From Verticiella sediminum (GTDB lineage Bacteria; Pseudomonadota; Gammaproteobacteria; Burkholderiales; Burkholderiaceae_B), in contig NZ_VLTJ01000029.1 in assembly GCF_007558815.1 (NCBI RefSeq), forward strand, positions 372,001 to 436,000: a stretch of DNA of 64,000 nt. The letters run 5' to 3'. Each line of letters starts with the position of its first letter. Within the stretch, counting starts at the first letter, position 1. Position numbers and translations under genes: made by a program. Positions 26,928 to 35,337 of the stretch are shown in pieces. The notes beneath the pieces are model-generated. The model was not told where the DNA came from, made no database searches, and worked only from the letters and a program-made list of their open reading frames with translations.

Positions 26928-27623
26928 ATGCACGACGACACCCTGTCTCCCGACCTGCTCGAGCGCTACCGGCGCATCCCCGTAGCCGTCCTCAGCGACG
27001 TGATGGCCAAGGCGGGCTGCCCCGACCAGTTGCTGAGCCATGAACTGCGCAGCTTCGACGGCTCCGGTTCCTTTGCGGGGCCTGCCTTCTGCGTGCGCGG
27101 CCAGAGCACGGGCGGCAACGAACACCCGCCGGACATCCGCTTCGAGATGTACCGACGCATCCACCGCGGCGCGGTCATGGTCGTGGCCACAGGCGGCTAT
27201 CGCACCACAGCCATCCTCGGCGAGAACATGACCGTAGCGCTCAAGCAGCGCGGCTGCCAGGCCATCGTGCTCGACGGCCCCTACCGCGACCGCAGCAGCA
27301 TCGCTGCGCTCGGCGTCCCGGTACGCGCCCGCTTCGTCACGCCGACGGCCAGCGGCGGGCGCTACGCCATCGTCGCCTGCGACGAAGCCGTGCAGATGCC
27401 GGGCCAGTCGCAACCAGCCGTCACGGTGCATCCGGGCGATCTGGTCGTGGGCGACGAAGAGGGCGTCATCGTGATCCCGCGCCGAGGTGTACACAGCATC
27501 GCCGAGGACGCCGAACGCGTCATCGCGGCGGAGGAACGCACAAGAGAACGCATGCAGGCCGGCGAGGACGCCGAGCAGGCATACAAGGCCAACGACCGCT
27601 TCGGCCACGTCCGCAAGATCTGA
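26928..27623 (+). CDS. RraA-family aldolase (HMG/CHA aldolase-like)
   Basis: A 231-residue RraA-fold protein. Many members outside enterobacteria are class II aldolases that split 4-hydroxy-4-methyl-2-oxoglutarate or 4-carboxy-4-hydroxy-2-oxoadipate to pyruvate plus a keto acid. The key Arg-Asp pair is visible in LDGPYRDRSS (Arg120-Asp121), and GENMTVALKQRGCQAIVLDG is the usual preceding motif. It is therefore probably a catalytic member rather than an RNase E inhibitor. It lies between a 2-hydroxyacid dehydrogenase and a SnoaL protein in the LLM operon and would deliver pyruvate or oxaloacetate. Confidence 0.88.
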   Translation: MHDDTLSPDLLERYRRIPVAVLSDVMAKAGCPDQLLSHELRSFDGSGSFAGPAFCVRGQSTGGNEHPPDIRFEMYRRIHRGAVMVVATGGYRTTAILGENMTVALKQRGCQAIVLDGPYRDRSSIAALGVPVRARFVTPTASGGRYAIVACDEAVQMPGQSQPAVTVHPGDLVVGDEEGVIVIPRRGVHSIAEDAERVIAAEERTRERMQAGEDAEQAYKANDRFGHVRKI

Positions 27624-27668
27624 AAACGATCACTCTCCCACCGCAGGGACATCCAGCAAAGGACCCCC

Positions 27669-28202
27669 ATGAAGACACTGGAACAGAAGCTGCAGGAACT
27701 GGTGGACAAGCAGGAGATCTACGAACTGCTCTGCCGCTATTGCCGCGGCTGCGACCGCCTGGATAAGGAGCTGATCCTGTCCTGCTTCCATCCTGGAGCC
27801 ATCGATATCCACTTGGGCCGCAAATGCGGTTTGCACCGCGGCACCATCGAGGAGTACCTGGAGAAGGAGTTCGAGGGCTGGAAGCGGTTCGCCGGCTCGC
27901 AGCACCACATCATGAACCACCTGTGCGATGTCGCCGGAGACGTCGCAGTGGCGGAGACCTACCAGTTCTCCTTCTACTGGGCCCATCCGGGCGACGATCC
28001 ATCCGTCAATTTCCTGAACTCCAACCGCTACATCGACCGCTTCGAACGGCGAGCCGACGGCGTCTGGCGCATCGCCCGGCGGGAGTTCTATCGCAACTTC
28101 ACGCGCCGCGAAACGCGGCCGTTCGTGTTCCCCAGCGCCCAGAACGAGTGGCCGCAAGGCTCCCAGGACCGCAACGATCCCTGCTACCGCACACCGCTCT
28201 GA
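27669..28202 (+). CDS. SnoaL/NTF2-like protein
   Basis: A 177-residue protein of the SnoaL-like NTF2 fold, a family including polyketide cyclases, steroid isomerase-like enzymes, bile-acid dehydratase and hydroxylase subunits. The stretch ELVDKQEIYELLCRYCRGCDRLDKELILSCFHPGA at residues 11-45 is the hallmark N-terminus, with the Asp/His pair. IDRFERRADGVWRIARREFYRNF closes the sheet. Isomerase, dehydratase or small subunit are all possible; no large dioxygenase subunit is present. It sits 45 bp after the RraA-like gene. Confidence 0.82.
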   Translation: MKTLEQKLQELVDKQEIYELLCRYCRGCDRLDKELILSCFHPGAIDIHLGRKCGLHRGTIEEYLEKEFEGWKRFAGSQHHIMNHLCDVAGDVAVAETYQFSFYWAHPGDDPSVNFLNSNRYIDRFERRADGVWRIARREFYRNFTRRETRPFVFPSAQNEWPQGSQDRNDPCYRTPL

Positions 28203-28349
28203 GCGTCTCGTCCTGAGCCCACTTGCGGGATGCAAGCGCGCGGTGCTGCTGCGGGCCCAGCGGGGGTTCCCGGCACGGCCGCGTGAACATCCGCCTACCT
28301 GCATGCTGCTGTTTGAACCCATCAAAGCAAGAGACCAGGAGACATCTCC

Positions 28350-29321
28350 ATGATCAGCCGACGTGCTTTCACCCTGCTCACCGCCGCCACTGCGCTGGTG
28401 CCAGCGCTGGCCCGGGCCCAGGCCTATCCCACTCACCCGATCAACTTCGTGGTTCCCTTCCCGGCGGGCAACGTCACGGACGTACTGGCACGCCGCATTG
28501 CGCACGGCTTGTCAACCCGGCTCGGGCAGACCATCACCGTGGACAACCGCGCCGGTGCCGCAGGCATCATCGGTACACGGTTCGTCGCAGCAGCCAAGCC
28601 CGACGGCTACACGATGCTCTACGGTTCGTCCGGCCCGATCGCGTCGCATCCTTCCATGTACAAGGATCTGCCCTATGCACCGCTGGAGTCCTTCGCCCCG
28701 GTCAACGGATTGACCTCCAGCCCCCTGGTCCTCGTGACCGCTGCATCCCAGCCCTACACGAGCGTCCACGAACTCGTCGAACACCTGAAGAACCACCCAG
28801 GCGAGGTCACCTTCGGTTCCCCGGGCAACGGCACGGGCGCGCACCTGGCAGCCGAGCTGTTCCAGGTGAACACCGGCACCCGTATGACACACGTGCCCTA
28901 CAAGGATTCGGCGGGCCTTTATTCCGACCTGTTCGCCGGCCGCATCGATGTGCTGTTCGATTTCATTGCTGTGATGCGTCCCAATCTGGACGCCGGCAAG
29001 GTACGCGCACTGGCCGTCACACGGGAACAACGCGCCTCCAGCCTGCCATCGGTTCCGACGCTGAAGGAAAGCGGTTACGACGTGGTTTTCAACACGTGGT
29101 CGTCGCTGCTGATGCCGGCGGGAACTCCCGCCGACATCGTGCAGAAGATGTCCGACGCCGTGCGCGATACCATGGCTTCTGCGGAGATCGTCAAATACCT
29201 GGAAGAGAACGACAGCATATCCAACGCCGAGCTCGGGCCGCAGGAGTTGCGGGCATTCATCGTTTCCGAAATTGAAATGTACCAGCATCTCGTGAAGAAG
29301 GCGGGCATCAGCGCGAATTGA
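28350..29321 (+). CDS. Bug/TctC-family periplasmic solute receptor with Tat-like signal
   Basis: A 323-residue Bug receptor. Its signal peptide begins MISRRAFTLLTAATAL and ends LARA (about residue 23); SRRAFTL fits the twin-arginine motif, so it may be exported folded by Tat, unlike its paralogues here. Marks are INFVVPFPAGNVTDVLAR (GN replacing the usual GG), VDNRAGAAGIIG, KPDGYTMLYG and YKDSAGLYSDLFAGRIDV. A ribosome site AGGAG lies upstream. It belongs to the LLM monooxygenase run and probably binds the pathway substrate. Confidence 0.9.
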   Translation: MISRRAFTLLTAATALVPALARAQAYPTHPINFVVPFPAGNVTDVLARRIAHGLSTRLGQTITVDNRAGAAGIIGTRFVAAAKPDGYTMLYGSSGPIASHPSMYKDLPYAPLESFAPVNGLTSSPLVLVTAASQPYTSVHELVEHLKNHPGEVTFGSPGNGTGAHLAAELFQVNTGTRMTHVPYKDSAGLYSDLFAGRIDVLFDFIAVMRPNLDAGKVRALAVTREQRASSLPSVPTLKESGYDVVFNTWSSLLMPAGTPADIVQKMSDAVRDTMASAEIVKYLEENDSISNAELGPQELRAFIVSEIEMYQHLVKKAGISAN

Positions 29322-29357
29322 TGCGGGCTTTTACACACCTCTCGCGTAAGGAACAAA

Positions 29358-30338
29358 ATGCACACACCACCTGTCATGGAGCCGCTTGAAAGCGGAGATC
29401 CGCTGCTAGACCAGCGCGCCTTGCGCCGCTGCCTCGGCCAGTTTCCCACCGGCGTCACCGTGATGACCACCCGGCACGGCGAGCGGCCTGTGGGAGTGAC
29501 AGCCAACTCGTTCGCTTCGGTTTCGATGAGCCCGCCCCTGGTGCTCTGGTCGATCGGGCTGGACTCGCGCAGCTACGCCGCCTTCGCGTCCGCACCGCAG
29601 TTCAACATCAACATCCTCTCGACGGACCAGATCGATCTGTCACAGCGGTTTGCAGGACGGGACGAAGACAAATTCGCTGGAGTACCCTGGCATCCTGGCA
29701 AACTGGGCGAGCCCGTGCTGCCCGCGGTACTCGCCTGCCTGGAATGCACGGTGGAGGCCAGACACCGGGGTGGCGATCACATGATCCTCATCGGCCGCGT
29801 GCGCCACTATGCGCGCAACGCGGGCCATCCGCTGCTGTATGCGCAAGGACGCTATGCCATGGCGGAGGATCACCCGCAACTGGTCACCTCGGCCGCACAG
29901 GGGGCGGCCCCGTCGGGGCCGTCGGCGGCAGGGCAGCAGACCGTACGCCTGACCACGGCGCTTTCGCTGGTGGGCATACAGCTTTCGAGCGCTTTCGACG
30001 AGCTGCGTACCCGCGAAGGCCTGGACCTGCCGCAGGGCCGGGTGCTGTCCACCCTGCGCGGTAGCGAACCTCTGAGTTCCGACGAGATCGCCGAGCAGGC
30101 CTATGTCGCACGGCAGGCCACCGATGATGCGCTTGCCAGCCTGCAGGAGCGACACTACGTCGTTCGCAGGGATGGCGGCTACATGCTCACGGATGACGGG
30201 CGCGCCTTGCTCAAGACCATGACGGAGCGCTTCGGCAGCCTCGAAGGCTCCTTGTTGGAGGGTCTTGCCCAACCCAAGCTCGCCGCGGCGCGCGAGTTGC
30301 TGCAGGCACTGCTGAGCCGGCTGCGTCCCGCGCAGTGA
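29358..30338 (+). CDS. Flavin reductase fused to a MarR-type domain (C1/HpaC-like)
   Basis: A 326-residue two-domain protein. Residues about 20-175 are a flavin reductase (FPTGVTVMTTRHGERPVGVTANSFASVSMSPPLVLWSI, then FNINILSTDQ) supplying reduced FMN. Residues about 195-326 resemble a MarR winged helix (LSSDEIAEQAYVARQATDDALASLQERHYVVRRDGGYMLTDDGRAL). The same fusion is known in the reductase C1 of Acinetobacter p-hydroxyphenylacetate hydroxylase, where the MarR-like part senses the aromatic substrate and stimulates the reductase. Here it most likely serves the LLM monooxygenase at 23682, and the C-terminal domain may bind the pathway's substrate. Confidence 0.9.
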   Translation: MHTPPVMEPLESGDPLLDQRALRRCLGQFPTGVTVMTTRHGERPVGVTANSFASVSMSPPLVLWSIGLDSRSYAAFASAPQFNINILSTDQIDLSQRFAGRDEDKFAGVPWHPGKLGEPVLPAVLACLECTVEARHRGGDHMILIGRVRHYARNAGHPLLYAQGRYAMAEDHPQLVTSAAQGAAPSGPSAAGQQTVRLTTALSLVGIQLSSAFDELRTREGLDLPQGRVLSTLRGSEPLSSDEIAEQAYVARQATDDALASLQERHYVVRRDGGYMLTDDGRALLKTMTERFGSLEGSLLEGLAQPKLAAARELLQALLSRLRPAQ

Positions 30339-30371
30339 ACGACACGCTGGCCCATACCAAGGAAGAAATCC

Positions 30372-31391
30372 ATGCGCGCCTATCGATTCGACACGCTGGG
30401 AAGCCTGGCGGGGCTGGCCGTGCACCACGAAGACACACCGCAGCCCCAGCGCGGCGAGGTGCTCGTCCGGGTGCGCGCGGTAGCACTGAACTATCGCGAC
30501 CTCGCCATCGGCATCGGCGAATACATCCATCCCACCGAGCCTGGCCTGATACCGTGCAGCGATGCTGCCGGAGAGGTCATGGCCGTTGGCGAGGGCGTCG
30601 ACGCCTTTGCTCCGGGGGACGCCGTCATCGGGTGCTTCCACCCTCGCTGGTTCGGGGGACGGCCCCCCTTCGCCATGAGAGGCGGCAGCGAATCCTACGG
30701 CAGTACGACCGACGGCTGGCTCTGCGAATACAAGGTGGTGTCGCAGGAAGCCGTAACGGCCATGCCGCCACACCTGTCCTTCGAGGAAGCTGCCACCTTG
30801 CCCTGTGCAGGGACGACCGCCTGGAGCGCATTGGCCGGTACAGCGCCCATCCGCGCGGGCGACACCGTCCTCACACTGGGCACGGGCGGAGTGTCCGTGT
30901 TCGCCGTGCAGATCGCACTGACCCTCGGCGCCACGGTGGTCGCCACCACGTCGAACAGCATCAAGGCCGAACAATTGCGTGCGCTCGGCGCGCACCACGT
31001 CATCGACTACACGCGCGACAGGAAATGGGGCCTCACCGCCAAGGCCTTCGCCAACGGCTACGGTGTGGACAGGGTCGTGGAGGTGGGCGGTCCGGCAACC
31101 CTGGAACAGTCGCTGCACGCCGTGCGGTGGGGCGGGGAAGTCGTCCTCATCGGCTTCCTGAGCCGGGAGCGTCCCAGCATCGATTACTTCCATCTCAAAG
31201 GAAGCGGCGCGGCCATTCGCTCCATCAGCGTGGGCGACCGCGTGGCTCTCGAGGAACTCGTGCGCACAGTGACAGCGCGCGGCTTGCGGCCCGTCATCGA
31301 CCGCTGCTTCGACTTCGAACAGGCCCCCGACGCGTTTCGCCATCTCCAGGGGCAACAACACATCGGAAAGATCGTGGTACGCGTTGCCTGA
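30372..31391 (+). CDS. Medium-chain (zinc-type) alcohol dehydrogenase / quinone oxidoreductase
   Basis: A 339-residue MDR-superfamily NAD(P)-dependent oxidoreductase. The GroES-like N-terminus reads GEVLVRVRAVALNYRDLAIGIGEY; the cofactor fold reads LTLGTGGVSVFAVQIALTLGATVVATTSN near residues 170-200. The structural-zinc cysteines are absent, placing it near the YogA/quinone-oxidoreductase branch. It follows the flavin reductase by 33 bp and appears to be the last gene of the LLM monooxygenase run, converging on the dynamin-like genes. Confidence 0.88.
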   Translation: MRAYRFDTLGSLAGLAVHHEDTPQPQRGEVLVRVRAVALNYRDLAIGIGEYIHPTEPGLIPCSDAAGEVMAVGEGVDAFAPGDAVIGCFHPRWFGGRPPFAMRGGSESYGSTTDGWLCEYKVVSQEAVTAMPPHLSFEEAATLPCAGTTAWSALAGTAPIRAGDTVLTLGTGGVSVFAVQIALTLGATVVATTSNSIKAEQLRALGAHHVIDYTRDRKWGLTAKAFANGYGVDRVVEVGGPATLEQSLHAVRWGGEVVLIGFLSRERPSIDYFHLKGSGAAIRSISVGDRVALEELVRTVTARGLRPVIDRCFDFEQAPDAFRHLQGQQHIGKIVVRVA

Positions 31392-31434
31392 CCGATACCG
31401 CTCGGTTCCGGTGCAGAGTTGTTCATCACTCCGC

Positions 31435-33036
31435 TCAGCCGTCCTGCGTGCGCAGTCGGGCCTTCGCCTCGTCCAGCGCTTGCCCCGCGTCCCGCAGCAC
31501 CCGGCCCAGCGCCGCCACGCCGTCAGCCAGCCGCAGCAGCGACGCCTCGGCCTGCGCGGCGGCATGGTCGGCCAGGCGGTTCGCCCACCGCTGCACTTCG
31601 TCCTGCAGGGCGGCATGCAGGCGTTCGTGGCTCACGCCGACCAGCAATGGCTCCCCCTGCGGCAAGGACGGGCCGACGTCCGGGTCATCGCCGTCCAGTG
31701 TGATCCGTTCGTAACCCACACCCTCGGCCAGGGACAGGCAGACCCGCGGCAGGCCGGCGTCCAAGCGATATTCGGCCCCCAGGACCGTCTCGACGGCGTG
31801 GGCCGCGACCGCGGTCAGCCGGCGCGCGGCGGCGGTGCACACGGCGCGCGCGTCGGCGCTGTCGGCATGGTCCTGCAGCAGGCCCGGCAGCGCCGGCACG
31901 ACGCCACGCCAGATCGCGGCGGCGATGCGCGAGGCGGCGGGTTCGAGCCGCGCGCGTGCGGCCTGCAGCGTTGCATCCAGGTGCTGCAGGCGCGGGGCGA
32001 TCTCGGCCTGCAGCGCACCGAACACGTGCTCTTCGAGGTGGTGCAGCCGCATCTCGGCAGCCTTGCGCCGCCGATAGTCCACGGCCGGCCCGACGATGGC
32101 GTTCAGGGCCTCGTAGAGCCCGGCGAAGCCGGCGTCGGCCAGGGCGGCCGGGCTCTGGCCGTGCTCGCGCGCCATGTGGGCAGACACTGACACGGGTGGG
32201 CGCAGCAGACCCTGGTCCACGCCCATCGCGCGCAGCTTGGCCTGCGCGCGCACCTGCACGTCGGCCTGCTGCAACGCGCGGTTGTCGGTCGTCTTGTTGC
32301 GCAGGATCTTGACGATGTCGCCGTCGAGCTCGTCCTCCTCGAACACGTCGCTGCGCGTGATGACCGGCAGCAGCGGTTTGCCGCGCTGCAGTTCACGGGC
32401 GAGTTCATCGAGTTCCTGCACCTGCCCGGGCGAGGTGGAACTGGTGAGCCACAGCACGCCGTCGGCGCTGTCGGTGAAGCGTCGCGTCAAGGCGGCGTTC
32501 TCGCCGGTGACCGAGTGCAGGCCGGGCGTGTCGAGCAGCACCAGCCGCTCGGCCAGATACACGCCCTGCAATCGGGCGGTGGCCTCGGTTGCGCCTTCGA
32601 CGAAGCGCTCCGGCGTCTGGACGATGCGGCCGTCCTCGATGTGGAAGTAGCGCGCCTGGCTGCCGTGGCTGGCGAAGCGCTCGGCGAGCAGGTTGCAGAA
32701 CGCGCTCTTGCCGGCGTTGAACTTGCCGAAGACGAGCAGGACGATACGCGCGTCGAAACGCTCGGCCAATGCCTGGGCCCGGCCGAGGTCGGCTTCCCGT
32801 TCCGCCCAGCCGCCCACGACGGCGTTCATGCGCGCGTCCAGCGCCCGTGCCTCGCGGGCGATCTCGCCGTCCTCGCGCAGGCCGGGCCAGACGGGCGCAT
32901 GGCCCGCCAGATCCCGCCGCAAGCCGCCCAGCCAGTCGTCCAGCCGGCGCAGCACATGCCCGACATCGTTCGATGCCAGCGCCAGCGCATCGGCCATCGC
33001 GACGAAGCGCGCTTCCTGTTCCAGCCGTGCGCTCAT
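31435..33036 (-). CDS. Dynamin-like GTPase (second of a tandem pair)
   Basis: A 533-residue dynamin-family GTPase. The P-loop is LLVFGKFNAGKSAFCNLL near residue 103, the switch-2 motif LLDTPGLHSV near 171 and the G4 motif ITRSD near 233. The rest is Ala/Arg/Leu-rich helix, suitable for a dynamin stalk (DYRRRKAAEMRLHHLEEHVFGALQAEI), with no clear membrane span. Bacterial dynamins often occur in pairs that assemble together in membrane remodelling; one, Bacillus DynA, has been linked to phage tolerance. It starts 31 bp after its partner's stop. Specific role unknown. Confidence 0.82.
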   Translation of the reverse strand: MSARLEQEARFVAMADALALASNDVGHVLRRLDDWLGGLRRDLAGHAPVWPGLREDGEIAREARALDARMNAVVGGWAEREADLGRAQALAERFDARIVLLVFGKFNAGKSAFCNLLAERFASHGSQARYFHIEDGRIVQTPERFVEGATEATARLQGVYLAERLVLLDTPGLHSVTGENAALTRRFTDSADGVLWLTSSTSPGQVQELDELARELQRGKPLLPVITRSDVFEEDELDGDIVKILRNKTTDNRALQQADVQVRAQAKLRAMGVDQGLLRPPVSVSAHMAREHGQSPAALADAGFAGLYEALNAIVGPAVDYRRRKAAEMRLHHLEEHVFGALQAEIAPRLQHLDATLQAARARLEPAASRIAAAIWRGVVPALPGLLQDHADSADARAVCTAAARRLTAVAAHAVETVLGAEYRLDAGLPRVCLSLAEGVGYERITLDGDDPDVGPSLPQGEPLLVGVSHERLHAALQDEVQRWANRLADHAAAQAEASLLRLADGVAALGRVLRDAGQALDEAKARLRTQDG

Positions 33037-33067
33037 GGCCCGCGTCCCGCGTACCGGTTCGAGCGCA

Positions 33068-34336
33068 TCATGCCGGCGCTCCCAGCGTGCGCAAGGCCGC
33101 GAGCGCCCGTCGCGCGCCCGCGACCTCGGTCTGGGCTTCGGCGATGCGCCGGGCCAGGGCCGCGCGGTCGTCCGACTGTTCGTAGTACTGCGTGAACTCG
33201 CGCAGCAGACGCTCGCGTCCCGCGGGCTCGCAGAAGATCCTGCGCAGGTGCTCGCGATGCTTCACCGACACGCCCATCACCGCCACCATCACCGTGTTCA
33301 GGCTGCGCGCCGGCGTGTGTCGATCCGCCGGCAGGCCGATGACGCCATGGCCCGCGAGAAACGCATCGATCTCGATGCAGGCCCGCGAATAGGCGATCTG
33401 GTTGCGCGAACGCTCCACTTTGCCGGCGGTGATCCGGTAGGCATCGCCGGCGCCGTCGGGAACCAGGGCCTGGCCCTCGCTGGGCGTCTCGAGGTAGGCC
33501 CGCATGTCGCCGCCCACCTTGTCGAGCACGGCGTTCAGGCCGGCGTCGAAGGCTAGCCGCTGCGTGGCCTGCTCTCGGCGCAGCGCGCCCAGGCGCTCCT
33601 CGCCCTCGGCCCGCCGCTGCGCAAGCTCAGCGCCGATCTCGCCGCGCAGCAGTGCCGCCTCGTGCGTGCGCGCCTGGGGCACGCGCGCGAGCACCGTCTG
33701 CAGCGACGCCCTGAGCGCGGGCAATCCGCTGTGCTCGACCAGCAGGGCCTTGCCGCCCTTCACGCCCTGGCGGTGCCGGGTGGAGGATACGGCGTGCAGC
33801 GGCATGTGCGGTGCCTGGGCGCCGATGGCGCTGGCCACCTGTTCGGCACTGGCCGCGTCGGCAAGCTGATCGACCTGGGACAGCACCAGCAGAGTCTGGC
33901 GGTGGGTTCTCTCGCCGTCGGCTCCGAGCGTGTCGAGCAGGCTGCGCTCGGCGGCGTCGAGTTCGCCCTCCTTCGCCGCGTGCACGAACAGCCGGACGTC
34001 CGATTCCAGCCAGGCGGCCTGCAGCGCGTGGCGGTCGTCCTCGCTGTCGACGTCGGCATCCAGGCCGGGCGCGTCGAGCCAGCGCACACCATCCACGACC
34101 TGCTCGGCCAGTACCGTCGTTTCGCGCCGGTCGGACACCGCGAAGGCATCGCTGCCGAGCAGTTCGTTGAGCAGGCGGCTCTTGCCGTGGTTGTACTTGC
34201 CGACGACGGTGACGGTCGGCGGCTGCGCGGCCCGGGTCAGGAGACGCAAGCGCGCCAAGTCGTCGACGCGCCCAGGCAGCACGGCCAGGATGTCGTGCTC
34301 GGCCGGGCTTCGGGCATCGTAGGCAGACAATGTCAT
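33068..34336 (-). CDS. Dynamin-like GTPase (first of a tandem pair)
   Basis: A 422-residue GTPase related to its neighbour. P-loop VTVVGKYNHGKSRLLNELLG near residue 41, switch-2 LDAPGLDADV near 87 (Ala in place of the usual Thr) and G4-like LSQVDQL near 150. The C-terminal half is helical. GAGGAG precedes the ATG at 34336. The two GTPase genes are adjacent on one strand and likely act as a heteromer. They sit between an aromatic-degradation gene (catA) and the LLM cluster, with which they share no obvious chemistry. Confidence 0.8.
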   Translation of the reverse strand: MTLSAYDARSPAEHDILAVLPGRVDDLARLRLLTRAAQPPTVTVVGKYNHGKSRLLNELLGSDAFAVSDRRETTVLAEQVVDGVRWLDAPGLDADVDSEDDRHALQAAWLESDVRLFVHAAKEGELDAAERSLLDTLGADGERTHRQTLLVLSQVDQLADAASAEQVASAIGAQAPHMPLHAVSSTRHRQGVKGGKALLVEHSGLPALRASLQTVLARVPQARTHEAALLRGEIGAELAQRRAEGEERLGALRREQATQRLAFDAGLNAVLDKVGGDMRAYLETPSEGQALVPDGAGDAYRITAGKVERSRNQIAYSRACIEIDAFLAGHGVIGLPADRHTPARSLNTVMVAVMGVSVKHREHLRRIFCEPAGRERLLREFTQYYEQSDDRAALARRIAEAQTEVAGARRALAALRTLGAPA

Positions 34337-34407
34337 CTCCTCATGCGGTTGTCCCGGACTCAGCCAGGTTCACGCGGGTCTGTGCCCGCTATGGTGGCGG
34401 CAAGCGC

Positions 34408-35337
34408 TTACGCCGCGGCGCGAACGCGATGCACGAGCTGGTTGTCCTTGCCGTGGACCAGCGGCGTCAGCGACAGATTGAACTCGATGTCCTTGTACGT
34501 GTCCTCCTTCAGGCCCAGCGCAGTGCCGCCGGTCTTCTCGGTCACGGGCGGAATCAGCTCCTCGCGCGTCGCGTAGGCGAAATCGTCCCAGATCAGCGGA
34601 TCGCCCTCGATGTTGAACTGCGTCGTGAGCTTGCGGAACGTGTCGGTGGTCACGAAGAAGTGCACGTGCGCCGGGCGGTTGCCGTGGCGGCCGAGCTGGT
34701 TGAGCAGTTGCTGCGTGGCGCCCTGCGGCGGACAGCCGTAGCCCACCGGCATCAGGGTGCGGAACTCGTACTTGCCGTCGGGGCCCGTGCGCACAGCGCC
34801 GCGAAGGTTGAACTCGGTCTGGGCGCCGGTCGGATCGAAATGCGAATAGAAGCCCTTGGAGTTGGCGTGCCAGCACTCGACCAGCGCTCCCGCCACCGGC
34901 TTGCCGTCCGGACCGGTCACGGTGCCGTGGATAACCAGCGGGCCGGCGTCCGGGTCCGGATCGATGTCCATGCGCGCCACACCGTCCTTGACCGGCGCGC
35001 CGGCGACGTACAGCGGGCCCTCGATGGTGCGCGGCGTGCCGCCCTCGAGCCCGGCCTGACGGTCCTCGGCATCCATGCGGATGTCCAGGAGCTTCTCCAG
35101 GCCCAGCCCCGGCGCGAGCAGGGCGGCCTCGCCGTCCTGGCCCAGCTTGTTGAGGTAGTTCACACCCGTCCAGAATTCATCCGGGGTGATGTCCAGATCG
35201 TCGATGGCCTTGAACAGGTCCGACAGGAGGCGATGCAGGATCTGCTTGAACCGGGGATTGCCTTGCGCACCGTCGATGTTGGTGGCGGCCTTCAGCAGGT
35301 CCTGCGTTTCCTTGTCCTCGAAAACTTTGACGCTCAT
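34408..35337 (-). CDS. catA: Catechol 1,2-dioxygenase
   Basis: A 309-residue intradiol dioxygenase that opens catechol to cis,cis-muconate with Fe(III) and O2. All four iron ligands are present and numbered as in well-studied CatA proteins: Tyr164 (GFYSHFD), Tyr200 (VGYGCPP), His224 and His226 (RPAHVHFFV). The N-terminal helical dimerisation domain (residues 1-105) is typical. Start MSVKVFED at 35337. No catB, catC, catR or benABC lies next to it, so the muconate branch must be encoded elsewhere. A 604-bp upstream gap contains inverted repeats likely to be regulatory. Confidence 0.95.
   Translation of the reverse strand: MSVKVFEDKETQDLLKAATNIDGAQGNPRFKQILHRLLSDLFKAIDDLDITPDEFWTGVNYLNKLGQDGEAALLAPGLGLEKLLDIRMDAEDRQAGLEGGTPRTIEGPLYVAGAPVKDGVARMDIDPDPDAGPLVIHGTVTGPDGKPVAGALVECWHANSKGFYSHFDPTGAQTEFNLRGAVRTGPDGKYEFRTLMPVGYGCPPQGATQQLLNQLGRHGNRPAHVHFFVTTDTFRKLTTQFNIEGDPLIWDDFAYATREELIPPVTEKTGGTALGLKEDTYKDIEFNLSLTPLVHGKDNQLVHRVRAAA

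Noticed and set aside
26928-27623. RraA as an RNase E inhibitor
   Set aside because: The aldolase Arg-Asp pair and the catabolic operon favour an HMG/CHA-type aldolase.
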